A DNA stretch of 64,000 bases from Achromobacter sp. Root83 (lineage in GTDB: Bacteria; Pseudomonadota; Gammaproteobacteria; Burkholderiales; Burkholderiaceae_B). The DNA lies in contig NZ_LMIU01000024.1 in the NCBI RefSeq assembly GCF_001428845.1, forward strand, positions 250,542-314,541, in the 5' to 3' direction. Below, in pieces: positions 17,224-26,443 of this stretch. Position numbers and translations under genes: made by a program. Within the stretch, counting starts at the first letter, position 1. The number at the start of each line of letters is the position of its first letter. Below the pieces are notes generated by a model. The model searched no databases. It saw only the letters and a program-made list of their open reading frames with translations, and had not been told where the DNA came from.

Positions 17224-18675
17224 ATGCTGACCCAATCCACCGCCCTGATGTGGCTGCTGCTGTTTTCCGGCGGTTTCGCCGTGGCCAGCGTGCTGTACAC
17301 GCGGCGCAAGCGGAGCACGCTGGAGGACTACATCGTGGCGCGCAACAGCCAGGGTTCCTTCGGCACCATCCTGACCCTGATGGCGTCCACGCTCGGCGCC
17401 TGGATCCTGTTCTCGCCCGCGCAGGCGGCAACCTGGGGCGGCCTGGCCGCGGTGATCGGCTATGCGCTCGGATCGATGTCGCCGCGCCTGGTCATGATCC
17501 CGCTGGGACGGCGCATGCGCGAACTGATTCCGCATGGCCACACGCTGACGGAATTCCTGATGGCGCGCTACGGCAGGCCCATGTACGGGCTTGCGCTCTT
17601 CATCATGCTGTTTTACCTGTTCATTGCCTTGTCGGCGGAAGTGACGGCCATCTCCAAACTGGTCGCGATGCTGGCGCCCGTGCCCCTGTGGGCCACCGCG
17701 GCCATCGTGATGGGTACAACCTTGCTCTACACCACCTACGGCGGGCTGCGCTCGTCGATCTTCACCGACCAGGTGCAGATGATGGTGATCGTGCCCCTGC
17801 TGGTGGTGCTGTGCGTCGTCGGCTGGCAGTCGGCGGGGGGCGCGTTGCCCACCATCGAAGCGCTGCGGGCCAAGGCCCCGCAGCTTCTGGACGTGACCGA
17901 CCCGGTGGGCGTGAAGGCAGGGCTGACGTTCTTTGTGGCGATCCTGCTGACCGGCATCTTTCACCAGGGCAACTGGCAGCGCATCTATGCCGCGCGCGAC
18001 GCGCGCACGATGCGCAACGGCTTCCTGCTGGGCGGCGTGCTGGTGGCGCCGTTCATTTTCCTGATGGGCCTCTTTGGCCTGGCTTTCGTGGGCCTCGCGC
18101 CGGAAGGCGATAGTTCCATCGCGCTGTTCAGCGTCATCATGCCCCATGCGCCCGCGTGGTTCGTCATCGCCCTGATCCCGTTGGGACTGTCGCTGGTCAT
18201 GAGCACGGCGGACACGGCGATCAGCGCCGTATCCAGCCTGATCGCGGTCGACCTGCGCCGTCTGATGCCCAACGCGGGGGCCTTGACCATGAAGCGGCTG
18301 GCGCGCTGGCTGGTGCTGCTGATGGCGATTCCCGTCATGATCGTGGCGTCGCAAGGCTACAGCGTGCTGTACCTGTTCCTGCTGGCGGACCTGCTTTGCT
18401 CGGCGGCGGCCTTCCCGGTGTTCTATGGCCTGTTCAGCCGCAAGCACGACGGCTTCACCGCCACCGCCTCGACGGTCGCGGGGCTGGTGGCCGGCCTGTT
18501 CTTCTTCCCCGCGCCGGGCGACAAGCCCACCTACCTGCTTGAATCGTTCCTGCTGGCGGCTTTGGTGCCGGTCGCGACAACCGTGCTGATCCGCTGCCTG
18601 AGGCGCCGCCGCAAGGAATTCGATTTCTCGACCCTGAGCGCCGCCGTGCGCAGGCTGGACCGCGAGACGGTTTGA
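17224..18675 (+). CDS. Sodium:solute symporter family transporter, predicted thiamine or precursor importer
   Basis: A 483-residue, twelve- to thirteen-helix inner-membrane protein of the SSS family. The N-terminal STLEDYIVARNSQGSFGTIL segment follows helix 1, and a YGGLRSSIFTDQVQMMV motif matches the SSS signature. ATG 17224 has GGGAGGA nine bases upstream. It is the only gene behind the TPP riboswitch, so expression should fall when thiamine pyrophosphate is plentiful. Other TPP-controlled SSS proteins (ThiV-type) have been predicted to carry thiamine precursors. The exact substrate cannot be read from sequence. Confidence 0.88.
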   Translation: MLTQSTALMWLLLFSGGFAVASVLYTRRKRSTLEDYIVARNSQGSFGTILTLMASTLGAWILFSPAQAATWGGLAAVIGYALGSMSPRLVMIPLGRRMRELIPHGHTLTEFLMARYGRPMYGLALFIMLFYLFIALSAEVTAISKLVAMLAPVPLWATAAIVMGTTLLYTTYGGLRSSIFTDQVQMMVIVPLLVVLCVVGWQSAGGALPTIEALRAKAPQLLDVTDPVGVKAGLTFFVAILLTGIFHQGNWQRIYAARDARTMRNGFLLGGVLVAPFIFLMGLFGLAFVGLAPEGDSSIALFSVIMPHAPAWFVIALIPLGLSLVMSTADTAISAVSSLIAVDLRRLMPNAGALTMKRLARWLVLLMAIPVMIVASQGYSVLYLFLLADLLCSAAAFPVFYGLFSRKHDGFTATASTVAGLVAGLFFFPAPGDKPTYLLESFLLAALVPVATTVLIRCLRRRRKEFDFSTLSAAVRRLDRETV

Positions 18676-18682
18676 TCGCCTA

Positions 18683-19876
18683 TCAAGGGTAGACGATGGT
18701 CACCGTCGCTTCCGCCTGCACGCGGCCTGCCGTGAGTTGGCTATTGGAAACGCCAGCCTTCATGACGTACTGCGCGGTGAACGGCGCGGTAATGCTGGCG
18801 CCTTCGATATTGCCGGCCGAAAGCTCGACGTAATTCAGGCCTGACGATGCATCGGTCGGGGCCGGGCCGAACGTCATGGGCGTGGATTGACCGTCAAAAT
18901 AAAGACGGATTCCGACTTGGTTCACGCTGGGGCTAGCGGGGTTTTGACCCAATGTCTGGGTGGTGTTGCCCTGATTTGAATTGTCCGTGAAGTAAATGCG
19001 GAATTTCGCATCCTTGTCGCATTGCGTGGCGCTGATGGAAAATGGCTTTTCGCCCACCATGCCGGCTTCTCGCGGCGAATGGTCATAAGCGACCCTGCTG
19101 ACGCTGACGGGATTGAGCCCGACGCTTTGATTCAATGTTGCAGTGGAAAACGTGCAGGTGGGGGCGGGAGGCGGAGGAATGACGGGAGGGGGGCCTCCCG
19201 GCAGATTGACGGCCGGATACACGATGGTTCTTAGGTTGCAGTCCCCGCCTTCAGGGTCGGAATTGAAGTAGATTCCGATGCTTGTCATGCCATCGAGGCT
19301 ACCCAACGTACCGCCTTTGTAGGCCGCGGCATTGATAACGACGATTTCAAATATCAAGGCGATTCTTACAATTCGGGGCACTCGCGGCGTGGTGACTGGA
19401 ATCCGCGCCAGTGTCGCCCCGCTTCCAGAGATGAATCCTCCTCCGCTTACCCCATACACCTGGCCATCATAGGACCAACGCGCAACGGTGACGCGTATCC
19501 CGGCGCCAGGAATGGATGTCAGCAATGCCGCCTTGTGTTCTTGATTGTACGAATGGTTGTTGGGAAACGAACCCTGCAAATTCAAACTGTCCGAGCTTGT
19601 GACCGTGAACGTCAGGTTAAGCGTTCCCTCTTGCCTGGCGACGGCATCGCCGTTTTTGATAGGCCCCGATGGCACTATCGGCGCCCAAGGCACGGATGAA
19701 CTCCATACGGCCGGAAACGCACCCGAACAATCTCTGACCGCGGCGTTCGCGGTCACGGAAATCGCGATCGGAATCAGCGCCGCAAGACATAAAAACGCGC
19801 CGCGCAGCAGCCGGCGCCGGGCTGGGCTTTCCGGCGGCATGCGCGTTTCCGCGTGACGGTGGGGATGGGCGCTCAT
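18683..19876 (-). CDS. Fimbrial tip adhesin-like protein
   Basis: A 397-residue secreted protein. A signal peptide (basic start RRRLLRG, hydrophobic core, cleavage near TANA) is followed by an N-terminal receptor-binding-type domain (about 45-250), a proline-rich linker (PPPVIPPPPAP) and a C-terminal pilin domain from CTFSTATLNQSV to TVTIVYP. The paired cysteines and penultimate tyrosine fit donor-strand assembly. The two-domain form matches FimH-like tip adhesins. ATG 19876 overlaps the usher stop, so it is the last gene of the fimbrial operon. The receptor is unknown. Confidence 0.82.
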   Translation of the reverse strand: MSAHPHRHAETRMPPESPARRRLLRGAFLCLAALIPIAISVTANAAVRDCSGAFPAVWSSSVPWAPIVPSGPIKNGDAVARQEGTLNLTFTVTSSDSLNLQGSFPNNHSYNQEHKAALLTSIPGAGIRVTVARWSYDGQVYGVSGGGFISGSGATLARIPVTTPRVPRIVRIALIFEIVVINAAAYKGGTLGSLDGMTSIGIYFNSDPEGGDCNLRTIVYPAVNLPGGPPPVIPPPPAPTCTFSTATLNQSVGLNPVSVSRVAYDHSPREAGMVGEKPFSISATQCDKDAKFRIYFTDNSNQGNTTQTLGQNPASPSVNQVGIRLYFDGQSTPMTFGPAPTDASSGLNYVELSAGNIEGASITAPFTAQYVMKAGVSNSQLTAGRVQAEATVTIVYP

Positions 19877-22482
19877 TTTTCCGATTCCATTCCGCACTGC
19901 AGCCCGAGGCGCAAGTAGTTTTCGTTTTCTTGCTTCGGCGGCAGCAAGTAGGCAGCGGAACACTGGCGCTCGTCCCAACGCATGGTCAAGTTTCCGCTGT
20001 CCTTGGCCAACAGCACGAGCGCCCGGCCAGTGGGATCGGAGATGCCCAACCGATCTCCGGACTCGTTCTCCAGTACCGTGCCAAAAGGCAGGGGCGCGCC
20101 CGTGTCGGTCGCCAGTTGGAATTGGACCCGTCTGCCGGTCACGCCGCGGAACACCACGAGCGGGACCGCGCCTCGTCGCGGGACCACTTGCTGCATGCCA
20201 TTTTCAAGCTCGATTTCACTTCCGCGTTCGCGCGTATCCAGCCCAATCCAGTTTGTCTTGTAGGGCGTCGCATAAGGCATGACGGCATAGCCGTTGTAGC
20301 CGGTGGATGCGCCTGCATAATTGTCCAGTTTGATGCCCGGTACGGGTGGATCGATCTGGATCAACGCAAACGTCTCTCCCAGGGGCTGGCCCACGTTGAC
20401 GCCGCCGGCGTGCGCCACCAGGGAGCCGTAGGCGCTGAAATTGGCAGACTGATAACCAGGGCTGAAACTGAGCCCGCCTCCCACATTCGCGACCGAAGTG
20501 TTCGCGTTGAGCGCGGCCGATCCGAAATTCCTGCCCGTGTTGTCGCGGCCTGCCTGCAGCGAATACGCCAGGTCGCGGTCGTCGCCGATATTTCCGTACA
20601 GGCCGGTTTGTGCCGTGTATCTGCCATTGCCCTGGTGGGTGGCGCTGACCATGGCGCGGGGGGCGGTGGGCGTGGTCCCTAGCGGGAACGACATATTGAA
20701 CGACACGAGCGTGCTGTTCTGCCGGATGTTGCTATTGCCAAACCATGTGCCGGTATCCAGATTCCGCGCGTGAGACACGCCCAAGCTGTACGAGACCTTC
20801 CCGATATAGCCGCTATAGCCCGCCGTCACGCTCTGGGAATTACTGCCGTTCCAATATCGCTGATCGCTTCCGGTAAGGAAGAGATTTCCGTACCTTGCGT
20901 TCGCGCCCAGTTGTTGGCTAAGGGAGAGATCGACACGCGAACGCGGCTGCGAATAGGGGGGCATGCCGCTCAATTCCTGGACGTGGTCGGTCAGGCTGCG
21001 ATAAGCCGGCTGCAGGGCGCGGGTGGCGCTGATGCTCACGTTGGTGGCGGACCCCTCCAGGAATTTGCCGTATCGGAGCCGCACTACTTTGCCGGAGCTG
21101 TTCGCGCCATTGACCCGGCTTGACGCATGGGTAAGATCGGCGGACAGGGCGCCCATGCTGGAATTTATACCGGCGCCCACTGTCAGCGCCGAGTAGCCGC
21201 GTGCCGACTCAAAACCGCCGACCACGGTAAGGTTATTGGTCAGCCCGTACAAGAGTGAACCGCTGGCGAACGCCGGGGTCCGAAGCCCGGCATATCCGCT
21301 TCTGAACTGCCCCATCGCCAGGCTGTGCAACAAACGGCCTTCGCGCACCATCAGCGGAGGGCTGGAAAAGGCTTGGCGGCTGACTCGGCGGCGTCCATCG
21401 GCTTCGATGATCGTGATGTCCAGGTCGCTGTTCGAGCCGGACGGAGACAGATCCGAGATTTCAAATGGGCCCGGCGCCACGTTGGCCGTATAGATCAAAA
21501 AATTGTTCTGCCGAATCTCCACGGTGGCATTGGTTTCGGCGATGCCTCGGACCACCGGTGCGTAGCCCCGCTCGCTATCCGGGCGCATTCCCTCGTCGGA
21601 CACCAGTTGTATGCCGCGGAATCGAACGCTGTCGTGGATCGGCGAAAGGGTATAGGTGTCGCCTGCCCAAAATTGGCTCTTCAGCACGGTGATATCGTGT
21701 TGCGCATAAGTGTTGTTGCTGGTGAACGACGTGGCATAGCGGCTGCCGTTATTCAGGTTCGACTCATTCCGAAAGCGCCACCCGCCAATGTTCACGCCAT
21801 TCCTGAGCCCCAGATTGGAATACCTGGTATTCAGGCTGGCGCCTCGGTCGTAGCGCGTGTTGAAGCTGTAGTTGACGAATCCGACCGGTATTCCAGCATC
21901 CCACGCCGACGGGTCCACATAGCCTCGCTGTCCTCGGCTCATCGACGCGTGCGGCACGCTCAAATCCAGGCGCAAGCGTTGGGGGTCATAGTTGGCCGTC
22001 GCCTGATCGATCAGCGCCGGCAGGGAATAACACGGTTGCGCGGCGGGGTGCATGTTTGGGTACACGTGGGGCGGACCGTGCAGGTTTTCCCCCGGTTTGA
22101 TCTTCGCCATGTCGACGCCCGCCAGTTCCAGCAGATCCAGAGGCAAACAGGGTTCCACGTCTCCGCTGGGGTTCATTACCAACTCGACGTCGTGTCGGCC
22201 CGCGAGGTGTTGATTGACATAGATATCCGAGCGATAGGATCCCGGCATGGCGCTGTTGTCGCCTAATAGCGACTGCACATCCAGCGTTTTGCCGCCGCCC
22301 TGCAAAAGACCCAGGTTGTATCTCGTTGTTTTCGGCTTTGGTATTGCGGCGATAAGCGGGCGGGCGGATGCGGCGTCGGGTTCCCCGGCGTCGCCGTCCG
22401 CGGAAAGCGCCATGCCGCTCAATGACAGGCCGTAGCAGGCGCAAAATAAGCGGACAGGCTTGAGCTTGACGAACGTACGCAT
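19873..22482 (-). CDS. Fimbrial outer-membrane usher (FimD/PapC family)
   Basis: An 869-residue protein of normal usher length. It has a signal peptide ending near MALSADG, an N-terminal chaperone-binding domain, a long 24-strand barrel region rich in aromatic and glycine residues, a plug/middle domain near YAPVVRGIAETNATVEIRQN, and C-terminal domains with DTGAPLPFGTVLENE and a closing cysteine pair. It accepts chaperone-subunit complexes in the periplasm and secretes the pilus. It sits between the chaperone and adhesin genes in a minus-strand operon. Confidence 0.95.
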   Translation of the reverse strand: MRTFVKLKPVRLFCACYGLSLSGMALSADGDAGEPDAASARPLIAAIPKPKTTRYNLGLLQGGGKTLDVQSLLGDNSAMPGSYRSDIYVNQHLAGRHDVELVMNPSGDVEPCLPLDLLELAGVDMAKIKPGENLHGPPHVYPNMHPAAQPCYSLPALIDQATANYDPQRLRLDLSVPHASMSRGQRGYVDPSAWDAGIPVGFVNYSFNTRYDRGASLNTRYSNLGLRNGVNIGGWRFRNESNLNNGSRYATSFTSNNTYAQHDITVLKSQFWAGDTYTLSPIHDSVRFRGIQLVSDEGMRPDSERGYAPVVRGIAETNATVEIRQNNFLIYTANVAPGPFEISDLSPSGSNSDLDITIIEADGRRRVSRQAFSSPPLMVREGRLLHSLAMGQFRSGYAGLRTPAFASGSLLYGLTNNLTVVGGFESARGYSALTVGAGINSSMGALSADLTHASSRVNGANSSGKVVRLRYGKFLEGSATNVSISATRALQPAYRSLTDHVQELSGMPPYSQPRSRVDLSLSQQLGANARYGNLFLTGSDQRYWNGSNSQSVTAGYSGYIGKVSYSLGVSHARNLDTGTWFGNSNIRQNSTLVSFNMSFPLGTTPTAPRAMVSATHQGNGRYTAQTGLYGNIGDDRDLAYSLQAGRDNTGRNFGSAALNANTSVANVGGGLSFSPGYQSANFSAYGSLVAHAGGVNVGQPLGETFALIQIDPPVPGIKLDNYAGASTGYNGYAVMPYATPYKTNWIGLDTRERGSEIELENGMQQVVPRRGAVPLVVFRGVTGRRVQFQLATDTGAPLPFGTVLENESGDRLGISDPTGRALVLLAKDSGNLTMRWDERQCSAAYLLPPKQENENYLRLGLQCGMESEK

Positions 22483-22572
22483 GTCATCGCCTCTGGCGCT
22501 GCATCAGGAGCTACCCCTGGTCATGGGCATGACGATGGCCTCGGCAGGAGAGTGTTTCCTCCGGCCCGTGGC

Positions 22573-23337
22573 TCAGGGGGTAGACTTCGCTTCACGTGTC
22601 AGCGCCTGGGCGCGCACGGCCGCGCTGGCGTTGAGTTGCGCGGCGTACCCGTCCTTGCCGCCGTAATCATTGATGCTCTCGAATCGCAACGTCGCCTGCT
22701 CCGCCGGATCGAACCTGGCGACAGGGAAATAAAGCGTTTGCCCCGGAGCAACCATCGACGAGTGCTTCACCGCCTCGGTCCTTCCCAGAATCCGCAACGT
22801 GATCCCACTGATCGAAACGTGATACACGCCGGGATTCCTGACCTGCAGCGCGGGGTTGCCGTTGTTCTTCTCCAGTTTCCATTGCAGCGCCGAAGGAGCT
22901 TGCAGCGGATCGCCGGTCAGTCCGGATGGCCGAAAGAAGACTTTGATACGTTGGCGGATCGAGATCTGCAGGGCATTGTCCAGATCGGACATCTCCGGGA
23001 TTTCCTGCACGTTCAGCCAAAACACGGACTCCCTGTCGGCGGGCATGGTGTCCCCGCCGGCGTGGATTATTCTTAATAATTGTTGTTGGTTGGCCGACAT
23101 TTTTGCCAAAGGCGGCGTGACGACGAACGGGACTTCGTTGGCGCCACTGGCGTCAAGCGCATCGACCCAGGACTGAACCAATATATTTCCCCCGGAATTG
23201 CGCACGGTGATATTGGCTTCTTTATATTTTCCGTCGAATACAACCCGGGTGCGATTCAAGGAAATGGCGGCATCAGCATGGGTGTGCAGCATAGCGGTTG
23301 CCGCAAACAGGGCGGCGATTGTTCTGCGCAGAGTCAT
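22573..23337 (-). CDS. Periplasmic fimbrial chaperone (PapD/FimC family)
   Basis: A 254-residue protein with a signal peptide (MTLRRTIAALFAATAMLHTHADA) and two Ig-like domains. The family core motif ISLNRTRVVFDGKYKEANITV carries the donor strand, the FWLNVQEIP element lies near residue 120, and LQISIRQRIKVFFRP matches the conserved region around the subunit-capping groove. Start 23337 has AGAGG upstream in place of the longer in-frame ATG at 23370. It stabilises pilin subunits and delivers them to the usher. Confidence 0.93.
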   Translation of the reverse strand: MTLRRTIAALFAATAMLHTHADAAISLNRTRVVFDGKYKEANITVRNSGGNILVQSWVDALDASGANEVPFVVTPPLAKMSANQQQLLRIIHAGGDTMPADRESVFWLNVQEIPEMSDLDNALQISIRQRIKVFFRPSGLTGDPLQAPSALQWKLEKNNGNPALQVRNPGVYHVSISGITLRILGRTEAVKHSSMVAPGQTLYFPVARFDPAEQATLRFESINDYGGKDGYAAQLNASAAVRAQALTREAKSTP

Positions 23338-23419
23338 GACCTCTTTCCCCCGACATATAAGTGCCTCCACCGGACGCGGGACAGCCCTTTCTGGTATCCG
23401 GTGGATTTGAGGTGTTCAC

Positions 23420-23995
23420 TTATTCGTACATCAGCGTGTAATTCACCGTTGCATTTGCGCTTCCGGGATCCACTGCCGCAGGGGATACGCCGACTTGGGT
23501 CGTGTAATAGGCCAGGAACTGCAAACTTGTCTTGCCCGAACTGTCCAGGTTGGCGACAAAAGTCCTGTCGGTGGGCGAAGTCAGGTCCAAGGGCGTGTTC
23601 TGCCCGGGGCGCGTCAAGGTGATCTGCGCGCCCTGGGCAAGGCCATCCAGGCCGGCGCCTTTGCCGCTGGTTATGCCTGCCGTGAGCTCAAGGGTGACAC
23701 TGGTGCCGGCCGCGCATTGCAGCGTCAGATCGACGGTGACCGGCCGGGTTGGAAGATTGGTTGTGCTCGTGGCCGGGGCGGCTTCACTTCCCAGTGCCAT
23801 CTTCGAAACGGTGCCCATGTTGTAATTAAAGACGCCCTTGCTGGTCATGCCGGGGCCCGTCACTTCGCACGCGTCGTTGCTGATATCTCCGGTGAAATGA
23901 ATGACGCCCCTCGCGCCTTCCGTCGGCGCCGCCAGCGCACCCGTCGTCAGCATCAGACCTGAAAGAAATGCGATTTTCAAAGAGATTGGTTTCAT
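23420..23995 (-). CDS. Major fimbrial subunit (type 1-like pilin)
   Basis: A 191-residue protein with a signal peptide cleaved near ALAAP. The N-terminal donor-strand segment is followed by GVIHFTGDISNDACEV, a cysteine paired with LTLQCAAG, and a terminal ATVNYTLMYE beta-strand typical of pilins assembled by chaperone-usher systems. It is the first gene of the four-gene fimbrial operon. No Shine-Dalgarno is obvious, and a short inverted repeat lies just upstream of the ATG. Confidence 0.9.
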   Translation of the reverse strand: MKPISLKIAFLSGLMLTTGALAAPTEGARGVIHFTGDISNDACEVTGPGMTSKGVFNYNMGTVSKMALGSEAAPATSTTNLPTRPVTVDLTLQCAAGTSVTLELTAGITSGKGAGLDGLAQGAQITLTRPGQNTPLDLTSPTDRTFVANLDSSGKTSLQFLAYYTTQVGVSPAAVDPGSANATVNYTLMYE

Positions 23996-24294
23996 GTTTA
24001 TTCGCTATTGATTGAGTATGAAACGAATAACAGAAATGACATTCCCGATTCCCGGTGCAGTGCTCCGTTATTCTCGGTATGCAATTGATACGTGCATGCA
24101 GGGGAGTTTGTGTCTATTCGTATGCGCGAAGAATAGTAAAATTCTTAAAAATGGCGCGCATGCGGGTGACGCGTTACAGGGACGCGTTGTATAGGACTGA
24201 GTGAAGGGGAAGTGGCGAGCAAGGGCGCGATGGCGATGCGTTGTAAGCGGCTAGTGCTGCTTTCCGCAAAGGTGGAGCAATCTATTTTGGTCAG
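23996..24294. other. AT-rich fimbrial promoter region
   Basis: A 299-bp non-coding stretch, distinctly AT-richer than the rest of the window. It contains an inverted repeat TTATTCG (23998-24004) / CGAATAA (24024-24030) two bases upstream of the pilin ATG on the minus strand, and an AAGAAT/ATTCTT hairpin near 24130. No poly-C phase-variation tract like that of Bordetella fim promoters is present. No ORF in this stretch looks coding. Confidence 0.5.
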
Positions 24295-24369
24295 TTTGTC
24301 CGATATTTGTAGTCAAATTTCGGACAGATTTGCCTCAAGTCCGAAAAAGATATACAAATATCGGACAAA
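24295..24369. promoter_or_regulatory. AbiE autoregulatory operator array
   Basis: Two perfect 17-bp arms, TTTGTCCGATATTTGTA (24295-24311) and TACAAATATCGGACAAA (24353-24369), face each other. An inner inverted pair, TTTCGGAC (24318-24325) and GTCCGAAA (24339-24346), lies between them. The region therefore has four GTCCGA-type half-sites. It ends eight bases before the AbiEi ATG and covers the likely promoter. AbiEi antitoxins are known to repress their own operon through inverted repeats. Confidence 0.85.
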
Positions 24370-24377
24370 GGTGCCCC

Positions 24378-25079
24378 ATGAACGATGTCAAAACGCAGAT
24401 CGTGACTTATATGGACGCGGGCGGCTCCGGCCAAGTATGCGGACCGGCCGACTTCGCCCATCTTGGCAGCCGTGACGCTGTAGACAAGGCGCTGCAACGC
24501 CTTGCCGCCGCTGGGCAGTTGCGCCGCATCGACCGCGGACTGTATGACCGCCCCAAGATCAACAGCCTGACCAAGAAGCCGGTAGCGCCGGACTATCGTG
24601 CGGTCGTGGATGCGATCGCACGCCGCGATCAATTGCGTTTGCTGGTCGATGGCATGACGGCCGCTAACGACCTCGGGCTGACCGATGCGGTGCCCGCGCA
24701 CGTCACGATTCATACGGATGCGCGTCGACGCGCGATTCAGCTCGACAAGTTGGTGATCCAGTTCAAGCTGACGGCCCCGAGCCGTTTGTATTGGGCCGGC
24801 CGGCCGGCCATGCGTGTCGTACAGGCGCTGCACTGGCTCAAGGACACGTTACCCACGAATAGGCCCAACATCCTCAAGCGGTTATCTGCGTTGCTGGACG
24901 ACCCAGCTCAGGGAGACGCCATCCGCCAGGACCTGTTGGCGGGTTTCAACACGTTGCCCGCATGGATGCAGGGCATAGTCCGCGAATTGCCGGGCTGCGC
25001 CCTACAAACTGGAGAGACCGAGCCATCAGTGGATGTCTCTTCTACCAAGCGCCATCCACGCGACGAGACCTTGGCATGA
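24378..25079 (+). CDS. abiEi: AbiEi antitoxin, type IV toxin-antitoxin system
   Basis: A 233-residue protein with an N-terminal winged HTH (about residues 18-60, DFAHLGSRDAVDKALQRL then LRRIDRGLYDRP) and a C-terminal antitoxin domain of the AbiEi_3/DUF6088 type. ATG 24378 is preferred over the upstream codon at 24330, which lies inside the operator. In characterised AbiE pairs this protein represses transcription and counters the toxin without direct binding (type IV). Its stop overlaps the toxin start. Base composition is less GC-rich than the neighbours, suggesting transfer. Confidence 0.9.
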   Translation: MNDVKTQIVTYMDAGGSGQVCGPADFAHLGSRDAVDKALQRLAAAGQLRRIDRGLYDRPKINSLTKKPVAPDYRAVVDAIARRDQLRLLVDGMTAANDLGLTDAVPAHVTIHTDARRRAIQLDKLVIQFKLTAPSRLYWAGRPAMRVVQALHWLKDTLPTNRPNILKRLSALLDDPAQGDAIRQDLLAGFNTLPAWMQGIVRELPGCALQTGETEPSVDVSSTKRHPRDETLA

Positions 25080-26122
25080 ATCCGAATTTCCGCACGGTCA
25101 TCCAGGCGAGTGATGATGAGCGCCGCGGCCTGTTCTTGACAACGACTACCCGCCTGGGGACAGCGATTCAGAATGTCGAAAAAGACTTCTGGGTGTGTTG
25201 GGTTCTGGATGCGTTGTTTAATGGTCTTCCTCCTGGTGGGCCGCGATTGTTGTTCAAAGGGGGAACGTCGCTATCCAAGTCTTTTGGATTAATTTCGCGG
25301 TTTTCCGAGGACATAGACGTTACGGTATTTCGCCAAGATATCGGCGAACCGATTGAAACCTCGGAACTTGACGCTTTGAGCGGCAAGCAGCGGCGCATTC
25401 GTCTTGATCGCATTCGTGCCGCCTGTCACAGGTACATTGCTGAGGTCATGGCGGTGCAACTGAAAGAGATCGCGGCGGGGGTCATCCCTGTCGACGGCTT
25501 CCGTGTGGAATTGGACCCTGACGATCCCGACCAGCAGACGCTACTGTTTTGGTATCCCGCTGTGGCGGCTGCACCAGGTGACTACATACGTTCCGCCGTG
25601 AAGATCGAGGCAGGTGCCAAGTCCGCGCTGGACCCGCACGAAGCGGCCACCGTCATCCCCTATGTCGCCGATGATCTATCCGATCTCGACATGGCCGTGC
25701 GCAATGTCACGACTGTTAAACCCGAGCGTACTTTCTGGGACAAGATCATCATCTTGCACGGACTGCGCCAGTGGCATGATCGACGGGGGAAACTACGCCA
25801 GGGCGGGCAGCGTGTCTCGCGGCACTATTACGACGTCTACCGTCTATTGCAGCATTCTGACGTAGCGGCTTGGTTGGCCAACCAAGGCCTGGCACAGGAC
25901 TGCGCGCAACACGCTAGGTTGTTTTTCGGTAGCGCCGACCTGGGGCTGGACACGGCGGAGAGCGGTTCTTTCACCTTGGCGCCGTCGCCGCCTATGAGCG
26001 AAGCGCTCGTGCGCGATTACGTGGCGATGGGAGGAATGATCTTCGGATCGCTGCCCGAGATGAATGAGGTATTACACGCCATTGATGCGTTGGAACACCG
26101 GCTCAATGTGCTGAGAGCGTGA
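25076..26122 (+). CDS. abiEii: AbiEii nucleotidyltransferase toxin
   Basis: A 348-residue protein of the AbiEii/DUF1814 family. Motif I is KGGTSLSK (residues 61-68), motif II SEDIDV holds the metal-binding aspartates D79 and D81, motif III lies around VKIEAGA, and motif IV is RTFWDKIIILHG. All four are intact, so the toxin looks functional. Relatives transfer nucleotides, cause bacteriostasis and protect against phage by abortive infection. Translation is coupled to the antitoxin by an ATGA overlap. Confidence 0.93.
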   Translation: MNPNFRTVIQASDDERRGLFLTTTTRLGTAIQNVEKDFWVCWVLDALFNGLPPGGPRLLFKGGTSLSKSFGLISRFSEDIDVTVFRQDIGEPIETSELDALSGKQRRIRLDRIRAACHRYIAEVMAVQLKEIAAGVIPVDGFRVELDPDDPDQQTLLFWYPAVAAAPGDYIRSAVKIEAGAKSALDPHEAATVIPYVADDLSDLDMAVRNVTTVKPERTFWDKIIILHGLRQWHDRRGKLRQGGQRVSRHYYDVYRLLQHSDVAAWLANQGLAQDCAQHARLFFGSADLGLDTAESGSFTLAPSPPMSEALVRDYVAMGGMIFGSLPEMNEVLHAIDALEHRLNVLRA

Positions 26123-26246
26123 TTTGGGTTTTGCGGGGAGTGGGGCCCACAACTTGAAGCCCCACGGGTTACCGAAAATCGCTGGTCAGATGCTGTGCTG
26201 TGGAGATAGCACTAGCCGCTATGCCAATGAATCAAGCCCATAGAAA

Positions 26247-26284
26247 CAAAAAAGCCTTGGAACACGTTGTGTCCCAAGGCTTTT
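26247..26284. terminator. Bidirectional intrinsic terminator
   Basis: AAAAGCCTTGG and CCAAGGCTTTT form an 11-bp stem over a loop that can itself pair (ACAC/GTGT). T tracts follow on both strands: TTTT on plus and six Ts on minus. It ends the tRNA transcript on the minus strand and could stop AbiE transcription on the plus strand. Confidence 0.88.
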
Positions 26285-26297
26285 CCGTCTGGAATTT

Positions 26298-26373
<76 letters not shown>

Positions 26374-26443
26374 AAATCAAGCAAGATCAAGAATATACAG
26401 GAATCGTCCTAGCCTGCGCAACACGTCCAAAAAACTAAGTTGA

